From the NCBI GenBank assembly GCA_038373885.1, contig JAWZYV010014407.1:248001-312000 (forward strand): a DNA stretch of 64,000 bases. Reading direction: 5' to 3'. The translations under genes and the position numbers were made by a program. The notes beneath the pieces were generated by a model that was given only the letters and a program-made list of their open reading frames with translations, did no database searches and was not told the origin of the DNA. Below, one piece after another: positions 35,031-47,464 of the stretch (its first letter is position 1; each line of letters begins with the position of its first letter). The DNA comes from Cheiracanthium punctorium (lineage: Eukaryota > Arthropoda > Arachnida > Araneae > Cheiracanthiidae).

Positions 35031-37499
35031 GGTGTAGAAGAAACTCCCCAGTCTGCAGGGAGATATGCAGCTTACGTCTGAAAGTATTAATTACAGCTGG
35101 GATTTATGCACATACCAATCTCTGTCTTAAAAATCAATGTTCAATTAGATTATAAACTTTTCATTTTATTAATCTATTTTAATCACCTAAATAAAAAAGC
35201 AGAATTTTTTTTTTTGTTAAAGCCTAAAAATTGATTACTCAGGATTTAATTTTATTCTATTGTTGCAAAGACGTTTAGAGGGACGTGATTCGGCTTTTGC
35301 ATCTAGCGTTGCTACCCCAAATCAGTCGGTGAGTATAACAGTAAAACTAGTTTTACAGTGAATGTAAAATGGTGAACAACCAGTGTGTCCTATATTAAAC
35401 AGTCAGTCTTCAAATCTGAAAAAACACTAATGCCATTTGCGCTGCCTTTAACCCTTTAACGTTCGAACATTTTTTTCCCAGAAATCTGATCCCATGCAAA
35501 TAGGTGATAAGTATTGAGGGGGAAAAAATCGAGAAAAATTCAGGGATGTCATTCAGCTGATTTGAATTTCGATATTCGAATTATTTTGGGGCATACTAAA
35601 AAATAATTTTTAAAAAAGCAGGTCCGCGATTTTCGGCCGCATTAAGTAAGTTACGTTCTTGAATCTAAGCAACTAACAGAAATACCATTAGAAAGAATAT
35701 TTGAATAATCTTAAATCGACATTTTTAATCAAAATATTTTCTTCATGCGTAAAATAGAGAGGGAATTAATTGCTTTAGTTAAAAGAGTAAGGATTTATTA
35801 TTAATATATACATATATATATATATATATATACCTCATTCTTTAAGGTTGGTGGTTTGTCAAGTTTTGCAAACTTAAGAAAATAGATTGTAGACGTTGTT
35901 AAAAACAAAATAAGGTAAGCAGTAATTCTACGCTAATTAGTCCCGCGATAGTTTCAACAGAAGAGGCTACTCGAACCTTTTTAATTAGTTGCGCATTTTA
36001 CTACAGAGTAAAGATTGTCAGCGTGAATTTAAAATTTGGAAATTTTCCATGTATATGGAGTTCAGATCGAAAACATTTTCTGAAAATAAACAAAAAGTTA
36101 TTATCTCAGAATGCCGACTCGCAATAATTAGTTTCAGTTTATTGAATATTGATGCATTTTTCTCATTTCTGAGTGATGATAAACTACATTCACAGTGTGC
36201 CAAACAAGTGCTGAGACAGCTGACATTACATCAAACTAAGAAGTTCATTTTAATTTCGAAGTGACATGAATTCAAAATTATCCCTTTGCAAATCAAATTA
36301 AAAACAAAGATTTATTTGAATTATTAATCAAAATCTTAAGAGAAATTAATTTCTCTAGTTGATATAAGAATAATAAGGTCACTCAAAATTGACAGAATAA
36401 ATGGTGATGGAGATTCTTATCTGCACCTCTACTGCAAGCAAAAACCTCCCAGTCCTCTTGCACTGCTGTTTTTTTTTTTTTGTCTACCCCCCCCCCCTTT
36501 TTCGTAACCATGTTTTTCTTCTGCCAGAAAAGGATTTTTTTTATTGGATGCGAAACATCCCTCAAAACACACACTCTCACAATGAGAGTCATTAAAGGAT
36601 CATATCTAAAAGCTTTACTTTTTGTACGCTTATCTAGATGTTCTTCGAGTAAGATTCATGACAATCTCTCTGTCAACTTATTTAGCGAAAATTAAGTAGG
36701 CCAAACTGATGTTCTGTTACGGCAATAAAACAGGTGCTGTCTAGCGCTTCAGCATTTTGCATATGATGCGCCATTTTCTTTTCTCGGGCAAGTTTAGATG
36801 CGCCATAGAACTCCAGCACCTTTTTACTTTTTTTTTAAAACTTCCTTACGTTTACGAGTAGGCTTTCATTTAGTTGGGGGTTTGGGAGGAGGGGGAGTAG
36901 TGCACATGAGATTGAGACCGGTGATCTGAGAACGAGGATTCTAGAATTAAATTTTCGGCAGAGCATCAGAGATGGTTCGATTTATGATGGCAATGTTTTT
37001 GGGATTGCAAAAATGCTCCCTTTGACGCAGCACCATAAATTAAACGAAATGAAATGTTTCTGGGCACGAAATTAATTCAGAAGTCTTCAATGTGTATCAA
37101 AACAAAAGGTAGCCGCAAGGATGCAATGCGCCACCTGAAATCATCCGATGCGCGAAGTTTGGCGCAAGCGCCATGATTCGGCCACTCCTGATGTATGCAA
37201 ATATAGCAGGCGATTATGTTGCATGGACAACAGCTTTGTTATTCAGCTGAAAACAATCACAGACAAGAGCAATTGTCGTCTAACCGAAAACATAAACAGC
37301 TGCTGGGGGAATAAAATGTACATCTGAGGGAAAATAAATTCTCAACCAACAATTATGATCAAAGGGTATTGTAATGAAAACCATCCACTTATGTGATGAC
37401 GGGCCTATGAAAAGGGAGTAGGAACTCCTCATACCCTGTCACACAAAGCAGCTCATTCATAATCCCAGCTAGGAAAGCCGCAGAAGAAATATGCGAAAA
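35031..37499. other. unassigned interval; TTAACCCTTTAACG at 35448
   Basis: TTAACCCTTTAACGTTCGAAC at 35448 looks like a piggyBac-type L end, but the sequence after it does not match the family and no second end was found. A (TA)n run lies at about 35806-35831. Small frames lack domains. Confidence 0.4.
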
Positions 37500-37620
37500 T
37501 GACGTCACTGCCACCTTCCAGCAGCTGGACCCTGGAAATCTTGCACGGCTCATTCATCTACGACAAAAATGCTTAAAATATGACGTCACTTTTACGCTGT
37601 TGTTGACATGACTAACGTCA
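37500..37620. promoter_or_regulatory. cluster of CRE-like TGACGTCA sites
   Basis: Two perfect palindromic TGACGTCA octamers lie at 37500-37507 and 37581-37588, with TAACGTCA at 37613-37620. This octamer is the CREB/ATF consensus. Three within 121 bp of AT-rich DNA is notable, but no adjacent transcription unit is visible, so function is speculative. Confidence 0.3.
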
Positions 37621-37743
37621 TTGTGCATGGGGATATTTGAGAAGTACGGCTTACGTATGAAGTGTATGACAAATGGAAACGCATTCGAGATTAAAGTTTA
37701 AAATGGTTTTCATGCGCATGGGATACATAAAGCAAAATTTCTG

Positions 37744-37991
37744 TCTAACCATTCGAAGCGCAACCATTTCCCAATGCTGAAAACAACGGCAGCCGTTGCC
37801 ATCGCTCGATTTAACTACCAGCAACATGGTGGTAGATCGAATCGCGTGACTGGGGCGTTGACATCGCATGATTGATCATTCATCACAGACTGGCTGTGCG
37901 CGGCCCACAGCCAGCTGTGTAAAAAAAAAAAAAGGTCTCAAGATCTGTGGCACGCGATGGGCGATTCGATAGACTGCCATCTTGCTGGTAG
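37744..37991. mobile_element. piggyBac-like TTAA MITE, copy K1, partial
   Basis: The damaged R end (TAACCATTCGAAGCGCAACC) is followed by a diverged left core arm, the CAGACTGGCTGTGC centre and the right arm up to CTTGCTGGTAG. It stops exactly at the internal TTAA of the core, where copy K2 begins. The other half of K1 is not found after K2. Confidence 0.75.
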
Positions 37992-38410
37992 TTAACCCTT
38001 TAACGCGTAGTGTTCCCACTCTGGGAACACCAAACTCTGTGTTGACTGTTGCCAGTCACGAAGAATAGATTTGATTTCTATAAAAAATAGTTGCGGGTGA
38101 CATAACTCCACGAGAATACTTTACTTTTTAGCACGTCATTTCCCGTAAAAAAATTGTCACGATTCTTTTTAACAGCACTGACATCGGCTAAAAAATGGAA
38201 GAATGCGAGAACAGCTGGATAGATTGCCCAATGCTGGAAAAGGGGCTTCTGCTGTGCCGGCACAGCCAGCTGTCGTCAAAAAAGCGTCTCTAGATCTGTG
38301 GCACGCAATGAACGCTTCGATCGTCCGCCATCTTGCTGGTAGTTAAGTCGAGCGATGGCAACGACTGCCCTTTCCCAGCATTGGGAAAGGGTTGCGTCTC
38401 AAAGGGTTAA
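37992..38410 (+). mobile_element. piggyBac-like TTAA MITE, copy K2 (L-core-R)
   Basis: It runs from TTAA at 37992 to TTAA at 38407, 419 bp, with a perfect L hairpin (GTGTTCCC-ACTCT-GGGAACAC). The left core arm is shortened (GGGGCTTCTGCTGTGCCGG), the right arm is intact, and the R end is GGTTGCGTCTCAAAGGG. Its left TTAA is the core TTAA of K1. Confidence 0.88.
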
Positions 38411-39308
38411 ACTATGTTTAATGCACTAACGAAATGCGACATGTAAGAGCATATAGAAATGACATATAAATCATAGAGAGAATCCTTTTTTCATCGCAAA
38501 GTTCATTAAGAATTGAATTTATTAGTTTAGCAGTTAGGTGAGAGAGAGGTGGGGAGGGGGGGACTTGCGCAGCGACTAGTCACGGCCTTGAAAATATAAT
38601 AAAATCACCTGTGAAGTAATTCCGTAAACAAAACCCCATTCATAAAAGCAGGATATGGAAGTGCACCTTTACTAATTCGGGCTAAGGCGTCTTCGCGGTC
38701 ACGAAGAAATCACACCCAATCTATAGTCTTCGACTACAAAATTCACAAAGATTACTTTGAAATTATAATGCAGGTATCATATGCATATTAAAGAAGGCCA
38801 CGCGAAAATGGGAAAGCGAAATTATTCACTGATAAGAAAAGGTGTTTTTTAACAGTTTGCTCACACAACACACACATTACAATAATGCATTCATAAATTG
38901 TTGATAACGGCTGATGATATCAGTCAATTCATACACTTTACGTAAAAAAGAAATGAAATCAAGGTTTCCAGCTCATTGCAACTGGAACACATGTTGACAA
39001 AATGACTACAATAGACGATACTAATGGTTCCCTACCTCAAAATACAGAAAAAAAATAGATACTAATTATCATGCGGAAATTATATATCCAGGCTTAAGAA
39101 ATATTTTTTCCGAGGACGTATGGATGATTTACTTAATACGTTTCTAATTCAATATGATTATGATTTTGAAAAACTTTTAAATAGCATTAATAAATAAAAT
39201 AAAAGATTTGTTCAGTTTGGAATATAACATTTTTAATAACGGGCGGGCACTTGCCGATTAGGCATGCCACTACAACGGCTCGAAGGCATTGGCCAGTCTA
39301 TTTCAGCT
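38411..39308. other. unassigned interval
   Basis: No coding potential or repeat recognised. Confidence 0.4.
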
Positions 39309-39690
39309 CAGCTGGCTGTGCCCGCGCACAGCCAGCTGCGTCAAAAAAGGGTCTCTAGATCTGTGGCACGCGGTGAACATTTCGATCTTCCGCCGTCTTG
39401 CTGGTAGTTAAGTCGAGCAATGGCAACGGTTGCCCTTTTTTCAGCATTGGGCAATCAATCTAGCTGTTTTCGCATTCTTCCATTTTCCAGCAGATGCCAG
39501 TGGTGTTTAAAAATAATCGTGACCATTTTTTTTACGGGAAATGACGTGCTAAAAAGTAAAGGATCCTCGTGGAGCTAGGTCACCCGCAACTATTTTTATA
39601 GAAATTAAATCTATTCTTCGTGACTGGCAACACTCAAAACGTCAGAGTTTGGTGATCTCAGAGCGGGAACACTGCGCGTTAAACGGTTAA
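39309..39690 (-). mobile_element. piggyBac-like TTAA MITE, copy L, left half lost
   Basis: It starts within the palindrome centre (CAGCTCAGCTGGCTGTGCC), then has the full right core arm and L arm to TTAA at 39687. The L hairpin has two changes on one strand only. Confidence 0.82.
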
Positions 39691-40733
39691 TGTAACCCAC
39701 ATCTGATTTCGCAGTGTAGAAAAAATGGTTAAAATTTCGTTAGTAAATTTCGTTTTTTTATAGTAAAACGCGTGTTATTATATTATTAATATAGTCCACA
39801 TCTCGTCCATAAAAAGTCTCTCTTTTTTTCCGAGATAAAGAGAGATGTTTTAAATATTTTGGCTTCCAACCACCCCATAAGCTACGAAATCAGGAAAATG
39901 TTGTCTAATATAGCGCTTATGTTAAAAACGCAGAAGGCAATTGTCGTATTTTTAACTTCTGTAATTGTAACTAGGAGAAGTACTTGATTAGGCTAATGGC
40001 TAACGTATAATTTTCGCATCATTTAAAAGTAGCATGTGTGCAAGCGAGCATCGGACAAAAGTCCAAAGTTTCGAAGTTCTTTCACCCTGCATCAGATAAG
40101 ATGAGTTGTTCCATGAAGAATGTTCTCTAGTGATTCACTTTAAAGTGACACAAACGCTCTCTGTTCGGGGTTACATACATATACGGCGGTGCAATGCTCA
40201 GCACAGACTTTACAGCAGTCCAGGCGATTTGGATTTTCATACAGCTCACAGTAAAACTTTCAACTTGCACATAATCTAGTACGCTGTTGTTTTTACATTG
40301 TAATTAGTTTAATGTTATTAATATTAGCATCCAATACTGAGTGAACATTAAGTAAGCGTCAACATTCCAGTATCTATTAAAAACACTCAGTAGTGTTATG
40401 AAGAAAAAAGAATATTAAAAAAAAAAGAAAATCTGAAACAGCTTTATATTTTAAGTACGCAATAAAGTGCTATATATAATAAGCGTATTATAATCCACGT
40501 GTCGTGCCTATTTGTCTTTCTTGTTCCATTATGTTGGAGTATAATCCATGAGTGTAGCGTATTTTTCTTTCTCGTTCCATGAAACACTTCTGTGCAATCG
40601 AAATCCATATTAAAAGAGCCTACTAACACTGTTTTACAATCTTCGCCAGGCATATTCTAACTACACTTCGCCATTATAAATACTGTTTCGAAAGTGTTAA
40701 TTTGAAAATTGAAATCTATGTTAAAAACGTAGG
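39691..40733. other. unassigned interval
   Basis: AT-rich. The minus-strand frame at 40444-40653 has no recognisable domain. Confidence 0.4.
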
Positions 40734-40860
40734 GACGTAGCGAGAAAAAAATTTCGGGGGTGCCTAAAAGGTGAAAAAGGTAAAATTTCTCACAAAACGC
40801 TTGATTTACTAACATCCAATTAACAAAAATGCAAAATTTGGATGTTTTGCCCAGGCCATC
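40734..40860. mobile_element. hAT-like MITE fragment, relative of 10839-11105
   Basis: GACGTAGCGAGAAAAAAATT and TTTCGGGGG, then GGTGAAAAAGG and TTTACTAACA, follow the same order as at 10843-10940. The ends are eroded. Confidence 0.4.
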
Positions 40861-40997
40861 GAAAATTTCTCCTGTGATAACCCGTTAATCATAATAACTT
40901 AAGAAATATAAATATTTCCTCATATTTCGTAAAATTACATTTCGATATCATTTCTGTACACCCTGTATATTATCATGGAAATTAGATAAGTCAGACC

Positions 40998-41130
40998 CAA
41001 GAGCGGATTAACGGGGGGGCGACCGCCCCCCCCCCCGCGAGTAAAAAGAAAATAATGTAAAAGATCCTATTTTATTTCCATAAAATGGATGTGTTTGTCA
41101 ATCTTCTAACTAACCGCCCCCACCGGCAAG
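40998..41130. mobile_element. hAT-type MITE, GGATTAA family, diverged copy
   Basis: CAAGAGCGGATTAACGGGG, GACCGCCCC, then TTTATTTCCATAAAATGGAT and AATCTTC match 2041-2202 in order. The right end is unclear because of CCGCCCCC repeats. Confidence 0.5.
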
Positions 41131-41557
41131 CTAACCGCCCCCCCTCACTTTAAAAGAGCAATGCTTTACCAAAACTTGACGTCATGTTTAAAAACATACT
41201 TCACGTTGGAAGACAAACACCAGCGGCAATTGAAACATTAACCGTGGGTGATTCCAAGAAAGAACTCTATTACAGCTGACGAAGAAGAAGCCGGAAATTC
41301 TGTTGCTGTTAAAATAATGCAGGAGGAGAGATAGTTGTTGTACAGCGACGTGAAATGACGTTTACAGAATGCTTCAGCAACTCTTCTAAAAGTGGGTGAG
41401 TTAAGAGTATCAGCGTCCTTGTCGGAGAGAGTGACAAGACAGGCAAGGGCATCCGGCCAAGACCCACGTATCGTGTTCATTCAAGTAACAGCCGCTGTGG
41501 CCTGATGCGACAGATGCCCGGACTACTTCAATACGGAATATTCGCCTGGAAAGAGGT
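41131..41557. other. unassigned interval
   Basis: Overlapping minus-strand frames at 41238-41767 run partly through copy M and are not called. Confidence 0.35.
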
Positions 41558-41989
41558 TTTACCCCTTTGAAGCGCAACCCTTTCCCAATGCTGGGATAAG
41601 GGCAGCCGTTGCCATCGCTTGACATAACTACCAGCAGATGGCGGACGATCGAAACGTTCATCGCATGCCACAGATCTAGAGATCCTTTTTTGACGCAGCT
41701 GGCTGTGCAAGGCTGCTCTTTTTCCAGCATTGGGCAATCTATCCAGCTGTTCTTGCACTCTTTCCATTTTTCAGCAGATGCCAGTACTGTTAAAAATAAT
41801 CTTGAGAATTTTACAAATAATCGACAATTTTTGCGGGAAATTGTGTGCTATAAAGTAATGGATTCTCGTGTAACTATGTCACCCTCAAGTATTTTTATAG
41901 AAATCACATTGATTCTTCGCGACTGACAAGAGTCAGAACGTCAGAGTTTAGTGTTCTCATGCCGAGGACACCGCGCGTTAAAGGATTAA
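41558..41989 (-). mobile_element. piggyBac-like TTAA MITE, copy M, subfamily 2 (R-core-L)
   Basis: The left flank TTTA is a mutated TTAA and the right TTAA is at 41986. The R end is CCCCTTTGAAGCGCAACCC. The left core arm is present up to TGACGCAGCTGGCTGTGC, while the right arm has lost its inner part (GCAAGGCTGCTCTTTTTCC). The L hairpin GTGTTCTC-ATGCC-GAGGACAC has one G-T pair. Confidence 0.82.
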
Positions 41990-43739
41990 CGATTTAGAAG
42001 AATGGAGGCACCCCTAATTATTTTTTAAAGAAAATTCCGATTGCTAACACTAATATGAAGTACACAGAAGGATAAGTTACAGTTAAAAATGCTTTCATTA
42101 AAATGAAGTTCGGAAAAAGGGCGGGGAAACTTAGAAACATTTAAATTTTACGATAAACTCGCTTTGAGATTCTGACAGGTGCATTCATGGAGAGAGATAT
42201 AGTAACTGAAGCGCCCTCTAAAGGTAAATACCTTTACTCAATTACAAAGTCATTGAAGAGATCCGATTATTATGAACGCTATAACGGAGTAATGTTACAA
42301 GCAAGTTTCTGTTTTATGGGCGAACTATTGAAGGATAAAGAATATTTTAACGTTTTAAGAGAGTTATCACTATAAACAAGATCATTCTAAACAAGCACAA
42401 CTCTATTTGTAGTCCCCCCCCCCCCCCCAAAAAAAAAGGCTTTGAGAATGCTACAAATTTACAGATTTTTTCCCCTCTCTTTATAGAAAGTAACATTTTT
42501 TATTTAGAGTTCTGCTACAAACTTAGCATGACATTGAAGCATCAAAGCAAAAGTGAAAAAAAAAAAGAATTAATTTATGGCCTTCTAAAACTACTCTTTA
42601 CTTATCAAACAAGACATGTCTCCCTAAAACGCAGACTATATTTTTAGCCACTAAATTTATGAGCGGCAGTATTGCACAGCGTTATGCCTTACAAGTTGTA
42701 ACTTTTTCAGTGCGTTGCAAAACTAAAAGAAAAATAAAATAACGCCAGCTAGGCTAAGCTCTGCTTTCACAGACAAATGACAATTTTACTATATATCTGC
42801 TGTCTAGCTTCTTCGAAAGCCGTCAATGAATTTTCGAGTGACAGAGCTCCGATCCTGGCACGCTGCCAAAAGGAGGATTCAGTTACTCCAGAAAGACAGT
42901 AGTAACATTTTGCGAATTTCTGGAGATATTAAAAGACAGGCAATATCCCCCCTCCTTCCTCCTTTTAATTTCTCCAAGTTCCCTGATCACGGACACGGAA
43001 GCTGTTAAAAGCTAATTTTAAAAATCACAGAACTATTGTTATTAGATAAATCAACCATTACACACTCGAGATCGTTAACTGAACGCAAGTAGAATTTACT
43101 TCACCAATAGGCAAAACTTAATTTTGCTGTTGCCCGGGGCACGTGCCCTGCTTACTCCCCTCAAGTTGCAGCCCTGCAAGTATTAACGCACCAGAGATTT
43201 AGATGTGTACATATTGCGTCCACTAAGCATTTTAGGAGTGAGCAACATCATGACCCTTTCTTTAACGGTGTTATTCGAAAAAATCGTGTGATTTTGGTAC
43301 ATAATTACAAATAAACTAATTATGCCAGGCACTTCAAAATTTTGAAACCGTCTCTTTACAAGCTGTATTACATACTACGAAGACAGGTCAATCTGTATCA
43401 GTTTCAAAACTTTTAGAAAAAATTCTTAAAAATCGGAAATTTTCGCAAAGCGTGTCACTTTTCGAAAAATCTATCAGATGAAATCCATGTTTAAGAATTT
43501 TTTCTGAAAATTTCACAAAAGCCACAGCGTTTTCGCTTATCGTAGTGTGTAAAACAGCTTATGAAGAACCATCTGGAATTTTTTGGAGACCATGGTGCTA
43601 TTAGTTTATTACAATTTGTGTACCAAGACTAAAAACAGAGTTCTTTTTTTTCGAAGAACAGCCTTAACACATTGCTTGAGAATAATTACACGTAAAATTA
43701 AGCTTTTTGCTAACTAATGTCACAGCGCTAGGGGTGGAT
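41990..43739. other. unassigned interval
   Basis: A 62-codon frame at 42187-42375 (plus), beginning MERDIVTEAPSKGKYLYSI, has no recognisable domain and no supporting context. C/A runs lie at 42413-42437. Nothing was called. Confidence 0.35.
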
Positions 43740-43945
43740 GAAAATCTTTTCTAATAAAAATCTCCGCCCTGATAATGAAAACGGAGAACCCAAGAGCGAA
43801 ACTCATTTCTCAATATTAGCAATAAACATTCAAAATTAAATAAAATTTTCAAACGTTTATTACTGATATTGAGAAATTAATTATATCACAGTTGGGCTTC
43901 TTGTTTTCAAAGTGAGGGCGGAAATTTATATGAGAAAAAATGTTA
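43740..43945. mobile_element. ~205-bp foldback element
   Basis: The left half (TCTAATAAAAATCTCCGCCC; ATTTCTCAATATTAGCAATA) pairs with the right half (TATTACTGATATTGAGAAAT; GGGCGGAAATTTATATGAGA) with a centre near 43841. Several mismatches show age. It is a palindromic MITE of unknown class; no clear target duplication. Confidence 0.7.
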
Positions 43946-44404
43946 CAGAGAAATGACTAAAAGAAAAATAACAGTTCAAACATTAGATAGTTTTTATTTA
44001 TAGTAGGATATCATCAAAATAGTAATAAACGCTTTTTACTTGATAGGCAACATTTCAAATAAACTGACCCGGATCCGTGATAAAGTATCGAATCCTTTAC
44101 AATATCCGTAATTAGGACAAAAAAATGTCTTGGATCGAAAATAACTGAAGAATGATAGATGATTAAATTTATCTAACCGTGACCTTTTCAACGCGTTCGT
44201 CAAATACATAACAATAACCTTGAAGTGAGTAAGCGTTTATGTATTATCTTATCAATAAATTACTTTTGACCAATAGAATAAATAATCTTATTCTGTCGGT
44301 CAGTTAGCGAATCCACGAGGGGGGAAGGGCGATAAGGCGATCAAAAATTAATTTTAAACTCGGTAAAATAGCGCACGCAAAAAAGGTGCTTAAGCAGAAG
44401 AATC

Positions 44405-44439
44405 ATTTCGGGTGTTACTAAAGGTCCACCATTCTTCAG
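44405..44439 (-). ncRNA. hammerhead-like motif, degenerate
   Basis: On the minus strand CTGAAGA (44439-44433) fits CUGANGA. After two bases, GGUG...CACC (stem II) leads to GAAA (44409-44406). Stem III (AUGAU) is decayed. The flanks resemble those of the 33.2k motif. Confidence 0.4.
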
Positions 44440-47217
44440 TTGCAAAAATGTTCCACTATATATACACCAGTAGAAAGTTAAAATTGTCTAACCTAGAGGT
44501 TTCCAACCTTTTCTGGACCACTGAAACATTTAGAAGGGAAAAAATCCAACGTCCATCACAGTTAATTTAAAAATATTGTTGGATATTGTACGTAATTAAT
44601 TAATCTGTTTAGTTATTATTTAAAAATCATAACGTAGAAATTAACAGAAGAGTAGGAATTCGTTTCAGTCTTTTTCTCTTAGTTTTGTCAACTAACAAGT
44701 CATGTTGATTATAAAAATTGCGTGTTTGGCTATCAACTTGCAAGGACTTGTCACCGTCAATCTATTCTAGACTAAATGAAATTAGTTATACTTATACGTA
44801 ATGATAATTTTAAAATGCTTGATTGCGCAATATAGGATAGTTTACATAGCTCGGTAAAATTTTTATTCGTGAAAACAGCTATTTTCGAAAAATTTTATTA
44901 CATAATTTTAATTAATATAGATAGGTACGCCACGACCAACCCTCTTTGTTTCAACGCATCCTTTTTGTCTCTGAATCCGACAGCGCCCCGATGGAAAGGT
45001 CCAGCGCCTACTGGGGGGCAATACCTCCCCTGTTGGGAATCTACAGTTTAACTTTTCTGTTTTTATGTGGATGGTAAAACACCATTTAACACAAAAAATT
45101 TTTAATAGCAGTGTTATTATCTTTCAAGTAGGGCAACTTTTTGCGTGTACGATACACGTAGATGTAAATGCGCACGCGCATATAAACATTATGTTCATGA
45201 GTAATCTACTAATCTCAGTGGCTGACCCAGAGCTTATTTTAGGTGGAGGAGCATATGCAGGATGAAGCAAAATATTTTGCTGAAGCAGTGTACATTTTTT
45301 GGAGAAGGGTTAATTCATAACAAAAGCTCATTTGACTTAAACAAAGTGAACACTGAAGCAAAATGTTACTCTTAAGCAAAGCCTTTTGTGTGAAGGGGAG
45401 GGGGGGGACAAAAGCCCCCTTTAGCCCATTCCTTTGGTTCGGAGCTCCATTAAGCCAACATGGGGACAGGGGAAGACGCTTGTCACAGGGGCCTTTTTCA
45501 TATGTACACATTTACAAGAATTAGAAAGCCTAGAACGACAGACTTACTTAAGACCAGGCTTTCTACTCTTGTGGATGCTTGAAACTTTTTTGCAACTGAA
45601 AGAGGGCAAACCTTTTGTACAGCCCAACATGATTATATTGACTAAGCATTCATGATTTTACTCAAAGTAATTAAATACGCGTAACAAAGTACTCGAAGTA
45701 CTTATTAAAAAGTACTTTTTTTTCAATAAAGTTTAATAATTTATTTGAGAGAATCCAACCAGAGACAGCTTTTCTAGAAACAATACATTTCCACAAAATA
45801 CAATAAGAACATTTCATGATTCGTTTGCCCTCTTTGACTGGGGGCCAGGGGCATTTGCCCCTCCTGCCCCTACCTGAGTCAGGCTCTGGTTGGGTTCGGC
45901 ACCTAACTAATCTCAATTTTCTGAAAGCACAATTCCAATAATACCAGTGGAACAGGGTAAAGAAATGCTGCCCACAGAAAATACGCCACCTCACAGTTAA
46001 GTAAGAGTAGTATAGAAGCTAACTTCGAAACTTCAGCCCACACACTCATGCAAGGCGAATTAGCAATTCCCACCAGAACAAAGAACCCAGGAAGCAAGCA
46101 GGCAAGGCAGTGCAAGAGCAACATCTGTAAGTGCTCTCTGGCACTCTGCCAGCGATCTTGAATTTCTCGGCAGGCAGAGAGAAGGGGAGATGACGACAAA
46201 AGTGCAGCATGATTAATTGGGAGAGATGAAGTTACTGGAGGCTTTATCGCTCACAATTTTGACAGCGACGGCTCGGAAAATTCACACAACGGCATGAAAT
46301 TTTCATTTCGCTACTATCCTATATTTGAAACGCGCGCACCACGCTACGGGCATTTGTGTGGGATAGAATGTAGGTTCGGGAAGTGACGTCTGTCTTTTAC
46401 ATCGCAGTTAAGATGTAAAATGTTTTGCAGTTTTCATAACGAATCTGCTGCACTGGAATTTCATTGAAAAAATTAATTGTCCTTCATTGAATCCGATAAT
46501 ATGAGGAAATGCCCACACATGCCATGGTTACTCGCGTAATAGTCGAACTCTTTTCCTCAATTTTTCATAGTGAATTTCTAGGGGCGACTATTTTGCGGGG
46601 AAATCTACAATATAGTATTGCACACTCTAAAACTAAAACATTATTGATATTATAGCAAAATTGCTAACTATAAAATGCTTTCATGTTATCTGTCGTATAT
46701 TAAACAATATTTTCGTCAGTTGCAGGCAAGAAAGAGGCATTTTTCTTTTTTTAGTAATAGTTTTATAGACAGACATAAATGAAAAAGGTCAAATACGTGA
46801 CTGCGACTTTTATGCGGGGAAAATATTTTGACGATTTTTTCCGCTTCAAAACGAGTGTGCGACTATTACGCGAGTAAACACCATATCAGTTATAAAAACC
46901 CATGATTAGAGAACAACGTTTTTTTTTCACAACATTTCAGTAAACTAAATTGAGTATGTTGTCAAAATGCAGTTCTGGGTATAAGTTCAAGATCTAGGAG
47001 AATATAGTTTCATATGTATACTGGCATTGCCGGATCTTGGATTTCCCCGGTAAAATGGCAAAAACGTAAAACTGCCACCCTCCACCATTTAACGCTTGAA
47101 TGGCTGCCCGGGGCAGAAAATTGCGAGATTTGGTAAAAACTGCCGCCTTTGCTTATCTCCTTTTAAGTTTGTACACTAGAATTTCTGCACAGTTGGAACC
47201 ACATATCCCCCCCCCCC
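44440..47217. other. unassigned interval with solo hAT-like ends
   Basis: TAGAGGTTTCCAACC near 44494 and CAGTGGCTGACCCAGAG near 45219 look like hAT left ends. No partner ends could be paired. Overlapping frames at 45671-46199 (minus) show no domain. GCCCGGGGC lies near 47105. Confidence 0.35.
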
Positions 47218-47464
47218 CAGTAGCGGATCCAGGAGAGGGGATAGGGGCTTCAGCCCCCCCAAATTGTTTATGAGTAACATTCTGCTTTGTTATACATTTT
47301 AAATAGCTAAAATGATCATATTTTATTACTTAGGCCCTCCCAAAACCATGCGCATTGGTTTAGACTAAAATTTTGATTTATAGTACTTTTTAATTGGGTG
47401 AAATAAGCTAAGTTTGTTTTAGAAATTTAGCCCCTCCGAAAAAACATTTCTCAATCCGCCATTG
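47218..47464. mobile_element. hAT-type MITE, CAGTAGCGGATCC ends
   Basis: The left end CAGTAGCGGATCCAGGAG and the right end CTCAATCCGCCATTG (inverted CAATGGCGGATTGAG) form a hAT-type pair enclosing 247 bp. The flanks CCCCCCCC and CCCCCCGC match 7 of 8, but this is a C-rich context, so the duplication is weak evidence. GCCCCCCCAAA and GCCCCTCC words recur inside. Confidence 0.6.

Noticed and set aside
35448..35470. Solo L end of the TTAA family
   Set aside because: Only the first 14 bases fit; no hairpin, L arm or second end follows.
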